Shown here: piece after piece, positions 17,950 to 27,103 of the stretch | How positions within the stretch are numbered: position 1 is the first letter of the stretch | Layout: every line of letters begins with the position of its first letter | Origin: Weissella uvarum | GTDB taxonomy: Bacteria; Bacillota; Bacilli; Lactobacillales; Lactobacillaceae | NCBI RefSeq assembly: GCF_016908785.1 | Contig: NZ_JAFBEO010000002.1 | Location: 248,001 to 312,000 of the forward strand | Length of the DNA stretch: 64,000 bases | Direction of reading: 5' to 3' | Made by a program: the position numbers and the translations under genes | Notes under the pieces: generated by a model | Databases searched by the model: none | Told to the model about the DNA's origin: nothing | What the model saw: the letters and a program-made list of their open reading frames with translations, nothing else

Positions 17950-18828
17950 TTAGAAATTTAGGAACTCTGGGTTTGGGTAACTATAAAATCCTTGACCACT
18001 CTTTTGTCCAACTTTACCAGCGTCAATTAACTTTTGCATCTTATTTAGGCCATGCAACAAGTCGACATCCCCTGGGGCAACTTGGCGTGAATGAATTTCA
18101 TGAACAAGTTCCAATCCAACCATATCCATCAAGGCAAATGGGCCCATGTTAGTTCCGAAGGCCACCATCCAATCCTTATCAATATCAGCTGGTTCGGCCA
18201 CATCACGACCCCATAGACGCAACGCTGCGTTTTCCCATGGATCAATCAATGAATTCAAAACATAACCTGGTTGTTCCTTCGTCAACATAATTGGCTTCAT
18301 ACCAATTTCTTTTGCAAAGTCATTTACCTTTTGAACAACCGCCTTATCCGTGGTTGTCACTGGCATAAGCTCAGCCAGGTTACGCTTCCAAATTTCATTA
18401 GCAAAGTGAAGTGCTAGGAACTTGTCTGGACGATCAGTAAATTCCACAATTTGTGATGGTAGTAAAGTTGAGGTATTTGAAACCAGAATGGTGTCATCAT
18501 CTAAGTGACCGGCTAACTTCTTGTAAAAGTCACTCTTAATTGACAAGTCTTCGGGAATAGCTTCAACGACAATATCAGCTCCCTTAAGCGCTTCATCCAA
18601 ATCATCCGTAAACTTAATGCGCTCGTGAGTTGCTTGAATTTGATCATCAGTGGCATCCATATCTTCACGATATCGGTCATCCAACTTATCAACATTTTTT
18701 TTAGCGTTTGCTAGTGCTTGTTCGTTGATATCATAAAGGACCACGTGCTTACCTTTAAAGGCCGATTGGTACGCAATCTGACTTCCTAAAGTACCGCCAC
18801 CTGCAACAACAACATTATCTAAAGCCAT
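17950..18828 (-). CDS. 3-hydroxyacyl-CoA dehydrogenase family protein
   Basis: A 292-residue NAD-dependent dehydrogenase from the ATG at 18828 (GGAGG 7 bases upstream). The Rossmann motif is VVVAGGGTLGSQIAYQ at the N terminus. NTSTLLPSQI and ALHFANEIWKRNLAELMP correspond to the catalytic Ser and His regions of 3-hydroxybutyryl-CoA dehydrogenases (His in LHF), and the C-terminal domain has KSGQGFYSYP. As no beta-oxidation genes are near, the true substrate could be another 3-hydroxyacid. Confidence 0.9.
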   Translation of the reverse strand: MALDNVVVAGGGTLGSQIAYQSAFKGKHVVLYDINEQALANAKKNVDKLDDRYREDMDATDDQIQATHERIKFTDDLDEALKGADIVVEAIPEDLSIKSDFYKKLAGHLDDDTILVSNTSTLLPSQIVEFTDRPDKFLALHFANEIWKRNLAELMPVTTTDKAVVQKVNDFAKEIGMKPIMLTKEQPGYVLNSLIDPWENAALRLWGRDVAEPADIDKDWMVAFGTNMGPFALMDMVGLELVHEIHSRQVAPGDVDLLHGLNKMQKLIDAGKVGQKSGQGFYSYPNPEFLNF

Positions 18829-19028
18829 AATCAATCCTCCTTGTGTATTACATACATCAATATTATCGATTTACGCCTCTATTATACAATTAGTATTATT
18901 GCAATTAAAGGTTTTAAAACAACTTTGTTCATGCTATCACAAATTGCACAAGTAGAATGCCCTTGGACCAACTTACAGAATAAATGAAATCACAATGTTT
19001 TTTATTGGCATTTGGCTTGTTTGTATGC

Positions 19029-19064
19029 AAAGAAAGAGACAATCATCATTGATTGCCTCTTTCT
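19029..19064. terminator. Hairpin with A/T tracts in the 18.8-19.1 kb gap
   Basis: AAGAAAGAG.CAATCA pairs with TGATTG.CTCTTTCTT. Either strand could use it. It lies between the end of the 19133 gene and the 18828 start. Confidence 0.75.
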
Positions 19065-19132
19065 TAATTTGCGTGATTCTCAGTATTACTGATTTTCAAA
19101 CTAAGCTGTGTGTCCTGAATTAGATACACCCG

Positions 19133-19348
19133 CTAGCCTTCAGTAGTGTGCTTGGCTTTAACCTTATTTTTCTTCTTATCATTGGTATCACGAAGAAGAC
19201 CAATGACAAAATAAACCGTCATAATCATTTCAATTTGTTTGAATAGAAAATTATCAATAAACCAGTCAGCAAAAAGCATGACTAACAGCGTAATCATGAA
19301 GTAGCGATTATTGTAGTATTTAAAGATATGCTTGTCTTTTACATCCAT
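19133..19348 (-). CDS. Small membrane protein of unknown function
   Basis: A 71-residue protein with one or two hydrophobic segments (about residues 17-34 and 40-50) and a Lys-rich tail. AAGGAAA lies 7 bases before the ATG. It opens an AT-rich accessory segment between the host genes and the prophage. I do not recognise it. Confidence 0.6.
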   Translation of the reverse strand: MDVKDKHIFKYYNNRYFMITLLVMLFADWFIDNFLFKQIEMIMTVYFVIGLLRDTNDKKKNKVKAKHTTEG

Positions 19349-19447
19349 GTCTTTATTTCCTTATTGTTTGTATGCAACACACCAGTTAATTCATGCATTG
19401 CACTAACCAATCTATTTTCCAAAATGGTGTCTCCTAAATTTATGTAC

Positions 19448-19472
19448 AAAAAGAGTAACCGTATTAATTACT
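19448..19472 (-). terminator. Terminator after the 19484 gene
   Basis: On the - strand, GAGTAA, a 9-base loop, TTACTC and a run of T, just past the stop. Confidence 0.8.
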
Positions 19473-19483
19473 CCCTAATATGT

Positions 19484-20074
19484 TTATTCGAAATCTACGT
19501 ATTTAGGCTCAACACTTTTGAATTTACATTTTTCTTTACTCCCATCAACAAACTCAATAATCAAGTAAGCTTCTTTTAAAATCTGCTCTTTGCTAATGTT
19601 ATGTAACATCTGATTAAAATTATTACGCGAAGAATTATCTACATGATAAGTTTCTGTCTCATATGTTCCAGGCTCAATTAACACGCTATCTTCAACTTTC
19701 TTCTTATCAATTAATGTTATATTACTACCTTCATTTAGAATGTGAAGTTCAACACCCGATATTAGTAGGTTGGTTTCTCCTACATTCGAAAAAATGCCAG
19801 AGGCCTTTATGTATACAATTGATTCATCTGATCGGTTAAAATATATCATAACCATCAATTGATAAACTTTTAAAATTCCATCTCTTTTAGGCCTGTTAGC
19901 TAAATACAGAGATACAATTACCGCGCCAACCGTACCTATTGCACTAAGCCATGTTGCCATACGATCAGACGCTTCCCCGCCTAAAGATATTCCTACAACT
20001 ATTGCTGTTACTAAAATTGATATACATGAACTTAATAGTATTATTAATCCATACTCTTTTAAAAACTTAAACAT
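19484..20074 (-). CDS. Two-helix membrane protein with soluble C-terminal domain
   Basis: A 196-residue protein from the ATG at 20074, which follows AAGGAG by 7 bases. Two hydrophobic helices (about 8-32 and 40-57) precede a beta-rich domain of about 130 residues. No known family recognised. It is the last gene of a cassette with the Panacea-domain gene and its partner. A similarly placed membrane protein with a soluble tail ends the prophage cassette at 44980. Confidence 0.65.
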   Translation of the reverse strand: MFKFLKEYGLIILLSSCISILVTAIVVGISLGGEASDRMATWLSAIGTVGAVIVSLYLANRPKRDGILKVYQLMVMIYFNRSDESIVYIKASGIFSNVGETNLLISGVELHILNEGSNITLIDKKKVEDSVLIEPGTYETETYHVDNSSRNNFNQMLHNISKEQILKEAYLIIEFVDGSKEKCKFKSVEPKYVDFE

Positions 20075-20104
20075 ACCCATTCTCCTTAATAAGGAATAAG
20101 TATA

Positions 20105-20139
20105 GCAAAAAAGAGCAACCAATTTAATGGTTACTCTTT
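20105..20139 (-). terminator. Terminator overlapping the stop of the 20131 gene
   Basis: On the - strand, AGAGTAACCA and TGGTTGCTCT form a stem followed by six T. The TAA stop lies inside the 5' arm. Confidence 0.8.
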
Positions 20140-20736
20140 TGGTGTATAAGAATTATTCTTATAGTCAACAACGTTATTATTATGTTTATCACTGGGATAG
20201 ATTAAGTGATATCTGTCAATAAACACAGGGTAAAACGCGGGTTCAAGATAAGCATATACTCCAACTATTCTAATACCCCTTTGTCCACCTATTTGCCACC
20301 AATCTAATTCAGGATCGTCATAAGTTTCCCCAGTTATACATTTAGCTACATTTCTAACTTTCTTTATCACTTCTTCCCCTTTAATCGAATGAGAATTTCT
20401 AAGCGGTGTGGTCTTCGCACTTCCATTGATAAATATCGAATAAGCATTCTCATACAACCAAGGAATAATTTTCTGAACAACGAAATATATATCGCTGGAA
20501 AATTCTTCTGCATTTTTACAATAATTTGTAAAATCACCAGTTTTTGTAGCGTCCAACCAATTAGCAAACGTTCTAAATCTGAAATGCTTGTTATATTCTT
20601 GCTGAAAATTATTTTTGTCTTTTCTATTACCTAAATCATTTTCAGCAAACACAGTCGTCATCGTCGGTTTAGGAATTTTTATGTTATTGGCTGGAATATT
20701 AGGCCTTTGTATTTTTCTATTGTTATTTCTACTCAT
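20131..20736 (-). CDS. Putative partner (toxin candidate) of the Panacea-domain protein
   Basis: A 201-residue soluble protein. I cannot name a family. The C-terminal part holds conserved-looking aromatic stretches (DWWQIGGQRGIRI, YPVFIDRYHLIYP). It starts 10 bases after the stop of the DUF4065 gene with only a weak RBS, so translation may be coupled. Panacea/DUF4065 proteins commonly pair with a neighbouring toxin; calling this one the toxin rests on position alone. Confidence 0.55.
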   Translation of the reverse strand: MSRNNNRKIQRPNIPANNIKIPKPTMTTVFAENDLGNRKDKNNFQQEYNKHFRFRTFANWLDATKTGDFTNYCKNAEEFSSDIYFVVQKIIPWLYENAYSIFINGSAKTTPLRNSHSIKGEEVIKKVRNVAKCITGETYDDPELDWWQIGGQRGIRIVGVYAYLEPAFYPVFIDRYHLIYPSDKHNNNVVDYKNNSYTPKE

Positions 20737-20746
20737 TTAAAAAATG

Positions 20747-21232
20747 CTACCTAGCTAATTCATTACCGTAATAGTTAAAAATAACTACATCATCAATTCG
20801 ATCATGCGCCCGCTCAAATGGGTCTAATCCTTTACGCCCCTCTTTCCAGGGCAATTCTGAATGCGTCAACCGTTCAAGTTGGTTAGCACTAAATTGAGAA
20901 TAGGTATTCCAAACTTGATCTAAGACATCTGCAACAACCTCATTATGAATTTTGGGTACTGTAATTTTTCCCGTATTAATTGGTTCATACCCGTAATTAG
21001 CATATTCTCGATAAATATCAGGGTCTACAGGCCCGTGAACCCAGGCTTCAAACTTACCATCAAATATCGATTCTTGAAGGTCATCCCCTGTTTCATTTAA
21101 AAAAACTAATCCCCACGCATAAACATAGTACATTATTTTTTGTAGTTTTTTGGGTGAAATCTCCATTCCCTCATCATGTGCCGTTCCTAATAACCAATCC
21201 GCGACTTGCTGCTTATCTAATAGATTGTTCAT
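20747..21232 (-). CDS. Panacea / DUF4065 domain protein (antitoxin candidate)
   Basis: A 161-residue protein with the DUF4065 (SocA/GepA-type, Panacea) pattern: VADWLLGTA, ISPKKLQKIMYYVYAWGL (about 24-41), FEAWVHGPVDPDIYREY (about 63-79) and LERLTHSELPWKEGRKG near the C terminus. Proteins of this family act as antitoxins or proteolytic adaptors. AAGGGAG lies 5 bases before the ATG. It is the first gene of a three-gene cassette ending at 19484, positioned about 200 bp outside the prophage left attachment site. Confidence 0.85.
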   Translation of the reverse strand: MNNLLDKQQVADWLLGTAHDEGMEISPKKLQKIMYYVYAWGLVFLNETGDDLQESIFDGKFEAWVHGPVDPDIYREYANYGYEPINTGKITVPKIHNEVVADVLDQVWNTYSQFSANQLERLTHSELPWKEGRKGLDPFERAHDRIDDVVIFNYYGNELAR

Positions 21233-21433
21233 TTTAACTCCCTTATCTAAATCCCATTTGATTCTTTCAACATTAGTCTACTATATATGCGATATTGAAG
21301 TATATATTTAGCCCCAAATCTTAATATATTACAAGTCATGGACTAAAAATTATTAATCTGAAAACTAGATATACAGACATGCTTAGACAAAATATCCAAT
21401 ACGATTACTTTCTAGGAAAAGAAAAACGCCAGC

Positions 21434-21509
21434 ACAACAGCGTTTAGGCCGTCATGCCAGCGTTTAGATTGAAGTATAATTACTTCAAACCATACTTCTT
21501 GTTGAACTT
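21434..21509. repeat. attL core (76-bp direct repeat)
   Basis: Identical over 76 bases to 62748-62823. A further 13 bases to the left (21421-21433) match with three differences. It holds the last ten codons and the terminator region of rpmE2. In this copy the terminator stem is kept through G-T pairs. Confidence 0.95.
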
Positions 21510-21544
21510 TAAAAACTCCCATATACCAGCAATTTCATTATCTT

Positions 21545-21563
21545 TGTGGCAATGATGTGGCAA
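21545..21563 (+). promoter_or_regulatory. Integrase arm-type sites, left end
   Basis: Two copies of TGTGGCAA (21545-21552 and 21556-21563), in the same orientation as four copies of TGTGGCAAA at the other prophage end. Direct repeats flanking the core are typical arm sites for tyrosine integrases. Confidence 0.65.
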
Positions 21564-21564
21564 T

Positions 21565-21612
21565 AAAAAAGCCCTAGTAAGTAACCAGTTATGATCACCT
21601 ACTAGGGCTTTT
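21565..21612 (-). terminator. Terminator of the late operon after the endolysin
   Basis: On the - strand, AAAAGCCCTAGTAGGTGATC...ACTTACTAGGGCTTTTTT. A strong hairpin plus T tract, 66 bases past the lysin stop. Confidence 0.88.
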
Positions 21613-21678
21613 CGTGTATCGAAAATTGAAGGGTTAATGTTTATTGGAAAAACATTAACTACTTAACTTTACCACATT

Positions 21679-22743
21679 TTATTTAATTGTCACGTACTTA
21701 GACTTCAGCCAAACTGGTTCGCCGCCAATTTCAAGTTTGACATTACTTCCTGACTTAGCGAGCACCTTATACTTGCCATTCAATGTAAAGTATTCCATCT
21801 TGCCATTGTTCCCTTGGCCATTTTGGTTCTTCAACTTATGGCCATATCGGTCAGTTAGCGTAACTGAACCAGCTGGAATATAGTTATTGTAGTCTTCAAC
21901 CGGGATACTGAAATCCTTATTTGAAACATACCACTTCTGACCCAATTTATGCCACTTATCAAGGACGTAGACATTCTTGAATGTTGCTGTCTTCTTAACC
22001 GCTGGCTTTGGTTTTGTGGTTGGCTTGTTTGGTGTATGTGGATATGGATTAACGCCCGTTAGGTCTTGGTAGTTTCCGTAATTATAGTTCCAATCCAAAC
22101 CACCCCCATCACCATATTGGACGATGTCAGCTTTACCAAAGGTTGGTAAATTAGAAGTTTGATTACGGAGCCATACTGCATATGGATAGTATTGTGTGTT
22201 ACCACTCGTTGGATAAATGGCTTGCCACAACTTATACCCTTTTAGATCATACCAAGGATGGGCATAAATCATTTGTCGGTTCATGTACACGCCTGTGAAC
22301 TTGCGCCCTGATAAACGCTTAAATTCGTCTAGGAAACGCTTAGGCTCATCGCCACGGAATTGATTACCATCCCAAGCATTTTCTTCAATATCCAACCATA
22401 GTGTAATCTTAGGGTTAGTTGCGTCTTCCTTTCCTAACATCTTGTACGCAAACCGAGCTTGCGCTTCTGGGCTTTGATTACTCTTTAAGTAAACGTAAAA
22501 GCCATATGGTACTCCTTCACGTTTGGCTTGTGCTTCTTGTGCAGTCACATACGGATTAACGTAGCCTGTACCTTCTGTCAGCTTAATGTGTGCCCACTGA
22601 AACCCATTGGTCTTATAAGAAATAACACCTTGATGGCTTGAAACATCAGTTCCAAAACTATCGGCACTAATATTTGGATCTGTTAAACCTACCCCAAACA
22701 AAAAAGCCGCACTCAATGCGACTTTGGTCAATTTTTTATTCAT
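21679..22743 (-). CDS. Phage endolysin, GH25 muramidase with signal peptide
   Basis: A 354-residue N-acetylmuramidase from the ATG at 22743 (a GTG three codons upstream is less likely). An N-terminal hydrophobic signal-like segment (residues 5-25) suggests Sec-dependent export. The GH25 domain covers about 30-230, with GTDVSSHQG and the catalytic WLDIEEN. A Pro/Lys linker (about 235-250) leads to a C-terminal wall-binding region of about 100 residues that resembles SH3/DUF5776 modules. It is the last gene of the late operon. Confidence 0.93.
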   Translation of the reverse strand: MNKKLTKVALSAAFLFGVGLTDPNISADSFGTDVSSHQGVISYKTNGFQWAHIKLTEGTGYVNPYVTAQEAQAKREGVPYGFYVYLKSNQSPEAQARFAYKMLGKEDATNPKITLWLDIEENAWDGNQFRGDEPKRFLDEFKRLSGRKFTGVYMNRQMIYAHPWYDLKGYKLWQAIYPTSGNTQYYPYAVWLRNQTSNLPTFGKADIVQYGDGGGLDWNYNYGNYQDLTGVNPYPHTPNKPTTKPKPAVKKTATFKNVYVLDKWHKLGQKWYVSNKDFSIPVEDYNNYIPAGSVTLTDRYGHKLKNQNGQGNNGKMEYFTLNGKYKVLAKSGSNVKLEIGGEPVWLKSKYVTIK

Positions 22744-23002
22744 GTTGTTCACCTTTCACTAATTGTTTAACCATTTGGTCTAACCATGTTGCATTAGCAC
22801 CGCCGAAAGCTCCAATTACTAGATTATCCATTAAATGCGTTGGCTCAATAAAAGTACCAACTAAGAACCCAATAACTCCCCCCACGATTACACTAAATAA
22901 CGGTAACCATCGTGTACTAATCGGCGTTTGTTTAATCGCCGTACAAATGGCATATGTCAAAATCAATGTGCAAAATGAATTTGATACCATATTATTCATC
23001 AT
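22736..23002 (-). CDS. Phage holin
   Basis: An 88-residue membrane protein from the ATG at 23002 (GGAG 7 bases upstream). Two hydrophobic segments are visible (about 6-20 and 30-52), and the C-terminal helix is charged. It overlaps the endolysin start, as usual for holin-lysin pairs. The name rests on position, size and topology. Confidence 0.8.
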   Translation of the reverse strand: MMNNMVSNSFCTLILTYAICTAIKQTPISTRWLPLFSVIVGGVIGFLVGTFIEPTHLMDNLVIGAFGGANATWLDQMVKQLVKGEQHE

Positions 23003-23234
23003 TTTCTCGCTCCTTTTCAATTCCTGCTAATATTTCAAGTTTAAAGGTGCGTCGATCTAAGTTATCCAGTCGAGCATCATAACTTTCTAACATATTAGAA
23101 AGCTTATTGAGTTCTGATGTTAAGGTGCTCATTTTATCACCGACGGTTACTTTTAAAACCCAAGCCAACGCTCCGAAAAAAGGCACTCCTATTGTTACCC
23201 AGCCCACCAAATCATGTGGGAAAAATGCGCCCAT
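22992..23234 (-). CDS. Phage XhlA-like membrane protein
   Basis: An 80-residue protein with a hydrophobic N-terminal segment (residues 8-30) and a coiled-coil tail (MSTLTSELNKLSNMLESYDARLDNLDRRTFKLE). This resembles haemolysin XhlA family proteins that assist lysis. AAAGGAG precedes the ATG. It overlaps the holin gene. Confidence 0.7.
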   Translation of the reverse strand: MGAFFPHDLVGWVTIGVPFFGALAWVLKVTVGDKMSTLTSELNKLSNMLESYDARLDNLDRRTFKLEILAGIEKERENDE

Positions 23235-23288
23235 TATGTTCTCCTTTCTTAAAACAAAGTAAAAGAGCCACCTAACTTTAGATAGCTC

Positions 23289-23441
23289 TTATGCCACTTT
23301 CTTTACTGGCCACGTTTGACCAGTAATTTCTTCATAATCTAATGGCGTAAATCCAAAAGCTGGTAAATAGATGACCATGTCATAAATATCTTGAGCTGAC
23401 ATCAACCCCATCTTGTAAAAGTTCTTATACATTTCCTTCAT
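23289..23441 (-). CDS. XkdX family phage protein
   Basis: A 50-residue protein, MKEMYKNFYKMGLMS... with YEEITGQTW near the end: the XkdX pattern, found next to baseplate and lysis genes in many siphophages. It starts inside the end of the upstream gene after AGAAGGGG. A hairpin overlapping its stop (about 23258-23290) may end the baseplate transcript. Confidence 0.8.
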   Translation of the reverse strand: MKEMYKNFYKMGLMSAQDIYDMVIYLPAFGFTPLDYEEITGQTWPVKKVA

Positions 23442-23862
23442 CAGTCATTACCCCTTCTGTTTCTTTTTCACTATTCTGAGCCTCTAGTTCCATAACTCGA
23501 CTACTTAAGTCCGTAATTGTTTTAGTCAAACCTAGATTTTGTTGCATCAAAAATGTATTTTGAGCCGTAACTGCCGCTTTCCATTTATCATCAGCTGACG
23601 CCGTTGGAACATACAAATTTGTCTTATACTTCAGAAACGCTTCATTATCCATGCCCCGCCACATCTGAATGCTTTCATCAAAAACATAGTTCGCAACTTC
23701 ATCGGGTAACAATACATCAGTCGTCGCAAAATCTACATCGGTTGAGTCACATGGCTCATCAGTTCCCGCAATGAATTCATGCGTTACTTTACTGTATTTA
23801 CGATACTTAAAATCATTCGGTTTCTTCATAATTTCAATATCAGTTTCTTCAAAATCGTTCAT
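23425..23862 (-). CDS. Phage baseplate-associated protein
   Basis: A 145-residue soluble protein with a C-terminal coiled coil (TKTITDLSSRVMELEAQNSEKE). AAAGGAGG precedes the ATG. It lies between the BppU-type protein and XkdX, a slot often held by small accessory tail proteins. No further recognition. Confidence 0.65.
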   Translation of the reverse strand: MNDFEETDIEIMKKPNDFKYRKYSKVTHEFIAGTDEPCDSTDVDFATTDVLLPDEVANYVFDESIQMWRGMDNEAFLKYKTNLYVPTASADDKWKAAVTAQNTFLMQQNLGLTKTITDLSSRVMELEAQNSEKETEGVMTDEGNV

Positions 23863-23884
23863 AAATCGTCCTCCTTTCTATAAC

Positions 23885-25279
23885 TTATACCAATGCAAAG
23901 CTTCCACCCAAGGTAAGCAAATGCGTCGGCTGCAGTGTTCCAACACTTCCATCGGTTTTATAAATTCGTTCCAGCCACATTTCATTACGCTCAACCCGTA
24001 ATGTATATGGAATTGCTTCCGACCAAGTTTGCATGACATATTGAGAAGTTTTGGAATTAAATGGCAAGTTTTTAGCAATTTGAATTTGTTGCACAGTATC
24101 AGCAGGCTTAATAATGCGAGTAGGCGTAAAAGCTCCACGCAACTGCACTGATTGACCATTAAATCGAAATTGTGGTAATCCATCACCATTCGCAAAATAT
24201 TGTTTGAAGTCGGACGTGAAATAAGGAAGTAACGTTTTCCATGGTGACCATTTTTCAACCGTCACCCAATCCGTAAATTCAAGACCAGTCGAAATGTTCT
24301 TGATATACCGCTTTTTTACTTCACCTTGTCCATCATTTTGCGTGGTAATGGTTTGATAAGCTGTTAAAGCAGTCATTTTGACCGTTTCAACTAAAACATA
24401 TTCTGAGTCTAGCGGATTATTTTTGACTCTGTTGTCTGTATAGTAAGCAGATGATCGAGTCATAGCTGGCATACTTTTAATATTTTCAACGCTGTTTAAA
24501 TCTTGTTGTGGTTGATCACTACTAAAGTACTGAACAGAATTTCCAGTTGTGTAACCCTTCAGGGGTTTATCGAATGTCGCCGTACCTTTTACCCGCATAT
24601 CTCCAGTAAAAATATTGTCTGCTGATAAAATAGCGACGCTCTTTTCTTCAACCAACTTGGTCCAAGTCGCAACTAATTGCTTCAAAGCATCAACTGAATT
24701 ATTAGCGGTACTGATTTGTTGAACCAGCTCTTTCATACGCGCATTGAAATCGTCGATTTTATTGGATGAACTGACTTCAAAGTCATGCATCAACTTCTCA
24801 AATTCATCCGAATAGACTTGACTATCTCCCGTCGTCATATGTGCATGATTGTTATACACTTCAAACGCAACGGGGATTGTTGAAATCACCGTATCACCTT
24901 TAGTTTCATAGACTTCAAATTCGCCATCTTCATATGGCCCAACAGCTTGATAAATAAATCTAGGCAATGTGATTTGTACTAGTCCAGCTTGCGCGTTATC
25001 AATTTTGGTTGATAACGCAATCCGTTTAAATACCCCATATGCATCATGCCCTTGGAAACGAACATCCATGCCGGTCATATCCATTGGCTTTAGAGGAGAT
25101 TTAGGATCATTACTGACGGCACGTTCCTTAATTGCTAAATAAACTGTGCGCCCTGCATCACCTACGTCCCCACTCATTTCGTCAAACCACATTGAGTGTT
25201 CGGATTTTAGTGTCGTATCTAAAATGGCATACTTGCCTTGTTTGACGAATGGGATTGTACTTTCTTCTCGTGTTGTCAT
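23885..25279 (-). CDS. BppU-type baseplate / receptor-binding protein
   Basis: A 464-residue protein. The N-terminal 150 residues look like the BppU N-terminal domain (MWFDEMSGDVGDAGRTVYLAI, GMDVRFQGHDAYGV). A helical linker follows (FEKLMHDFEVSSSNKIDDFNARMKELVQQI), then a C-terminal beta-rich part that probably binds the host (SAYYTDNRVKN, YIKNISTGLEFTDWV). Such proteins attach the receptor-binding tip to the baseplate. The C terminus is the likely host-range determinant. Confidence 0.8.
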   Translation of the reverse strand: MTTREESTIPFVKQGKYAILDTTLKSEHSMWFDEMSGDVGDAGRTVYLAIKERAVSNDPKSPLKPMDMTGMDVRFQGHDAYGVFKRIALSTKIDNAQAGLVQITLPRFIYQAVGPYEDGEFEVYETKGDTVISTIPVAFEVYNNHAHMTTGDSQVYSDEFEKLMHDFEVSSSNKIDDFNARMKELVQQISTANNSVDALKQLVATWTKLVEEKSVAILSADNIFTGDMRVKGTATFDKPLKGYTTGNSVQYFSSDQPQQDLNSVENIKSMPAMTRSSAYYTDNRVKNNPLDSEYVLVETVKMTALTAYQTITTQNDGQGEVKKRYIKNISTGLEFTDWVTVEKWSPWKTLLPYFTSDFKQYFANGDGLPQFRFNGQSVQLRGAFTPTRIIKPADTVQQIQIAKNLPFNSKTSQYVMQTWSEAIPYTLRVERNEMWLERIYKTDGSVGTLQPTHLLTLGGSFALV

Positions 25280-25307
25280 ATTTCACAACCTTTCTTTTTG
25301 TTTTTAA

Positions 25308-26792
25308 TTAATCATCAAGTAGTTCCTGATTACCCTCATAAATGTTGAAATTCGTTTTTTCAACTAGGAATGACTTACTCTTCCAGAAAAACTCACCACC
25401 ATACGCAACAACAATGCTCGATAAGTAGATGTTTCCATCTGAACCAACGCCCATCGCCTCTGATTCGTATAACTCATTATCCATACCATCTTGTTCGTGA
25501 TAATAATATCTTCCTGTAGGCGTCCATTTGTTATTTGTCGCAGGCTTATTATGTTCCAGCACCAAGGTAAAGCTTTTACCCTTGCGGTCAATCTTACTGT
25601 GCAAGCTATAGGCCTTACCGTTATACACAGCAATAAATTGCGTCCCAATACCTGTTGTCAGTTCTTGATAAACCATCTCCTTGAGTTCCTGATCAGATGC
25701 TGTCTTATTCTTATTTTTTAAGCGATTGTAAATTTTCAAAGGTGGCTTATTAAATGCAATATATTCAAGAACTTTCAATAACTCATACGACTCATAAATA
25801 CCATCAAACTCCACAACATCTGTTGAAATTTGTGCATTAAATGGTTTAAGCGTCTTATACTCCCCTTTACCGCTATAGATGGCATGTGTCCCAAGTGCAA
25901 TGTTCGTTCCATCGAAAGATTCAATATTCAAACTAGCTACTTGGCGCGCCTTGCCTGTGGTGTCAACAACCTTAATTTGTTTGACAATGGTTGCTTTCCC
26001 GTTTGCTATTTTCACTTGGGCAATGCCTGGTGTATCCATCTTGGCCACCCACAACATAATCGTTCCGTCAGTTAAGGCAACACCAGCAACAGAATTGGCA
26101 TGTCCTAATGGTGTAGGCTGTGCTGCTTCTTGCGCAATACCTGACAACCTACCGAACTTACCTTCCAACATGGTGGTTTTACCAGTATTCAAATTAGTTT
26201 GAACAATGCGACTTTCTCCGTATGACTCAACAACGACATACATATTGTCATTAATAACTGTTCCACCTTGGACATAGTAAAACGCCATTTTATTACGATC
26301 CTTTGTATCCAACGTGTACTTATTTGAATAAATAACCTGGTAACTTGCGTCTGGAAATTCGGGCGTCTTATCATCTGGTGCAGTTGAATTTCCAGATGTA
26401 ATGGCTCCAAAATCAGTCAACACTTCCATGACTTTTTCGATAGTGTTAGTTATTTCCACGACTTTTTCTTTCAAAATCTGGTTAATATCGTATACCTTTA
26501 GTGTCTTTGGCCGAACAAACATAATAGGCATAATGTTTTTACCAGTAGTCATATCAACAAGTCCTAAAATACGTAGCGCCCTTAACAACTGATTTAAATT
26601 TTGAATGACAAATTTAAAAGCCTCTCTAATTTCTAGATAGGCTTCTGCAGTGTCTTCAGTTGTAATATTTTCTAGCTTTTCAAATAGTGTCAAATTTGTT
26701 GAAAATAGACCTGCCTGATTCAGCTCATTTTGGATTACATTCATTTTATCTATCAACTCATTTAATTCATTGATGTAATTTTTTACATTCAT
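25308..26792 (-). CDS. Phage tail / baseplate protein with helical N terminus
   Basis: A 494-residue protein. Residues 1-140 are helical, and the rest is a long beta-rich region with repeated short motifs (TNLNTGKTTMLEGKFGRLSG, LTDGTIMLWVAK), reminiscent of a propeller or a tail-tip sugar-binding domain. AGGAGG precedes the ATG, which overlaps the upstream gene by 4 bases. Probably part of the adhesion device; not recognised further. Confidence 0.65.
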   Translation of the reverse strand: MNVKNYINELNELIDKMNVIQNELNQAGLFSTNLTLFEKLENITTEDTAEAYLEIREAFKFVIQNLNQLLRALRILGLVDMTTGKNIMPIMFVRPKTLKVYDINQILKEKVVEITNTIEKVMEVLTDFGAITSGNSTAPDDKTPEFPDASYQVIYSNKYTLDTKDRNKMAFYYVQGGTVINDNMYVVVESYGESRIVQTNLNTGKTTMLEGKFGRLSGIAQEAAQPTPLGHANSVAGVALTDGTIMLWVAKMDTPGIAQVKIANGKATIVKQIKVVDTTGKARQVASLNIESFDGTNIALGTHAIYSGKGEYKTLKPFNAQISTDVVEFDGIYESYELLKVLEYIAFNKPPLKIYNRLKNKNKTASDQELKEMVYQELTTGIGTQFIAVYNGKAYSLHSKIDRKGKSFTLVLEHNKPATNNKWTPTGRYYYHEQDGMDNELYESEAMGVGSDGNIYLSSIVVAYGGEFFWKSKSFLVEKTNFNIYEGNQELLDD

Positions 26793-27103
26793 GATTTGTC
26801 CTCCTGAGTTGATATTTTTCCGTTATCATCTATGAACACATTGAATACTTTTCCGCTTTCAGAGATAAGTTGAGGCCTATTAAATAATTCATCAATTTCG
26901 TCAACCGAGTACACATCGAAATAAGATGAAATAGGTTCTCCGTCAAGCATTAACCCAAATTCACTATCAACGCTTAATTCTCGCATTTCATTATTGTCAT
27001 CAATAAAAGATAATGTATCAAATTCCCCTTCTATGGCTTTAGCATGAGTCATTGCATACGCAGGATTACCACTATTATCGAATACATAAACTTTTTTAGT
27101 CAT
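26789..27103 (-). CDS. Small acidic phage tail protein
   Basis: A 104-residue acidic protein (MTKKVYVFDNSGNPAY...). It overlaps the tail-lysin-like gene upstream and the next gene downstream, so it is translated as part of the tail operon. No recognised domain. Confidence 0.7.
   Translation of the reverse strand: MTKKVYVFDNSGNPAYAMTHAKAIEGEFDTLSFIDDNNEMRELSVDSEFGLMLDGEPISSYFDVYSVDEIDELFNRPQLISESGKVFNVFIDDNGKISTQEDKS

Noticed and set aside
18829-19132. Searched for a third copy of the rpmE2 attachment core that would bound the 19-21 kb segment
   Set aside because: No stretch resembling the 76-bp core was seen; the segment's boundaries stay undefined.
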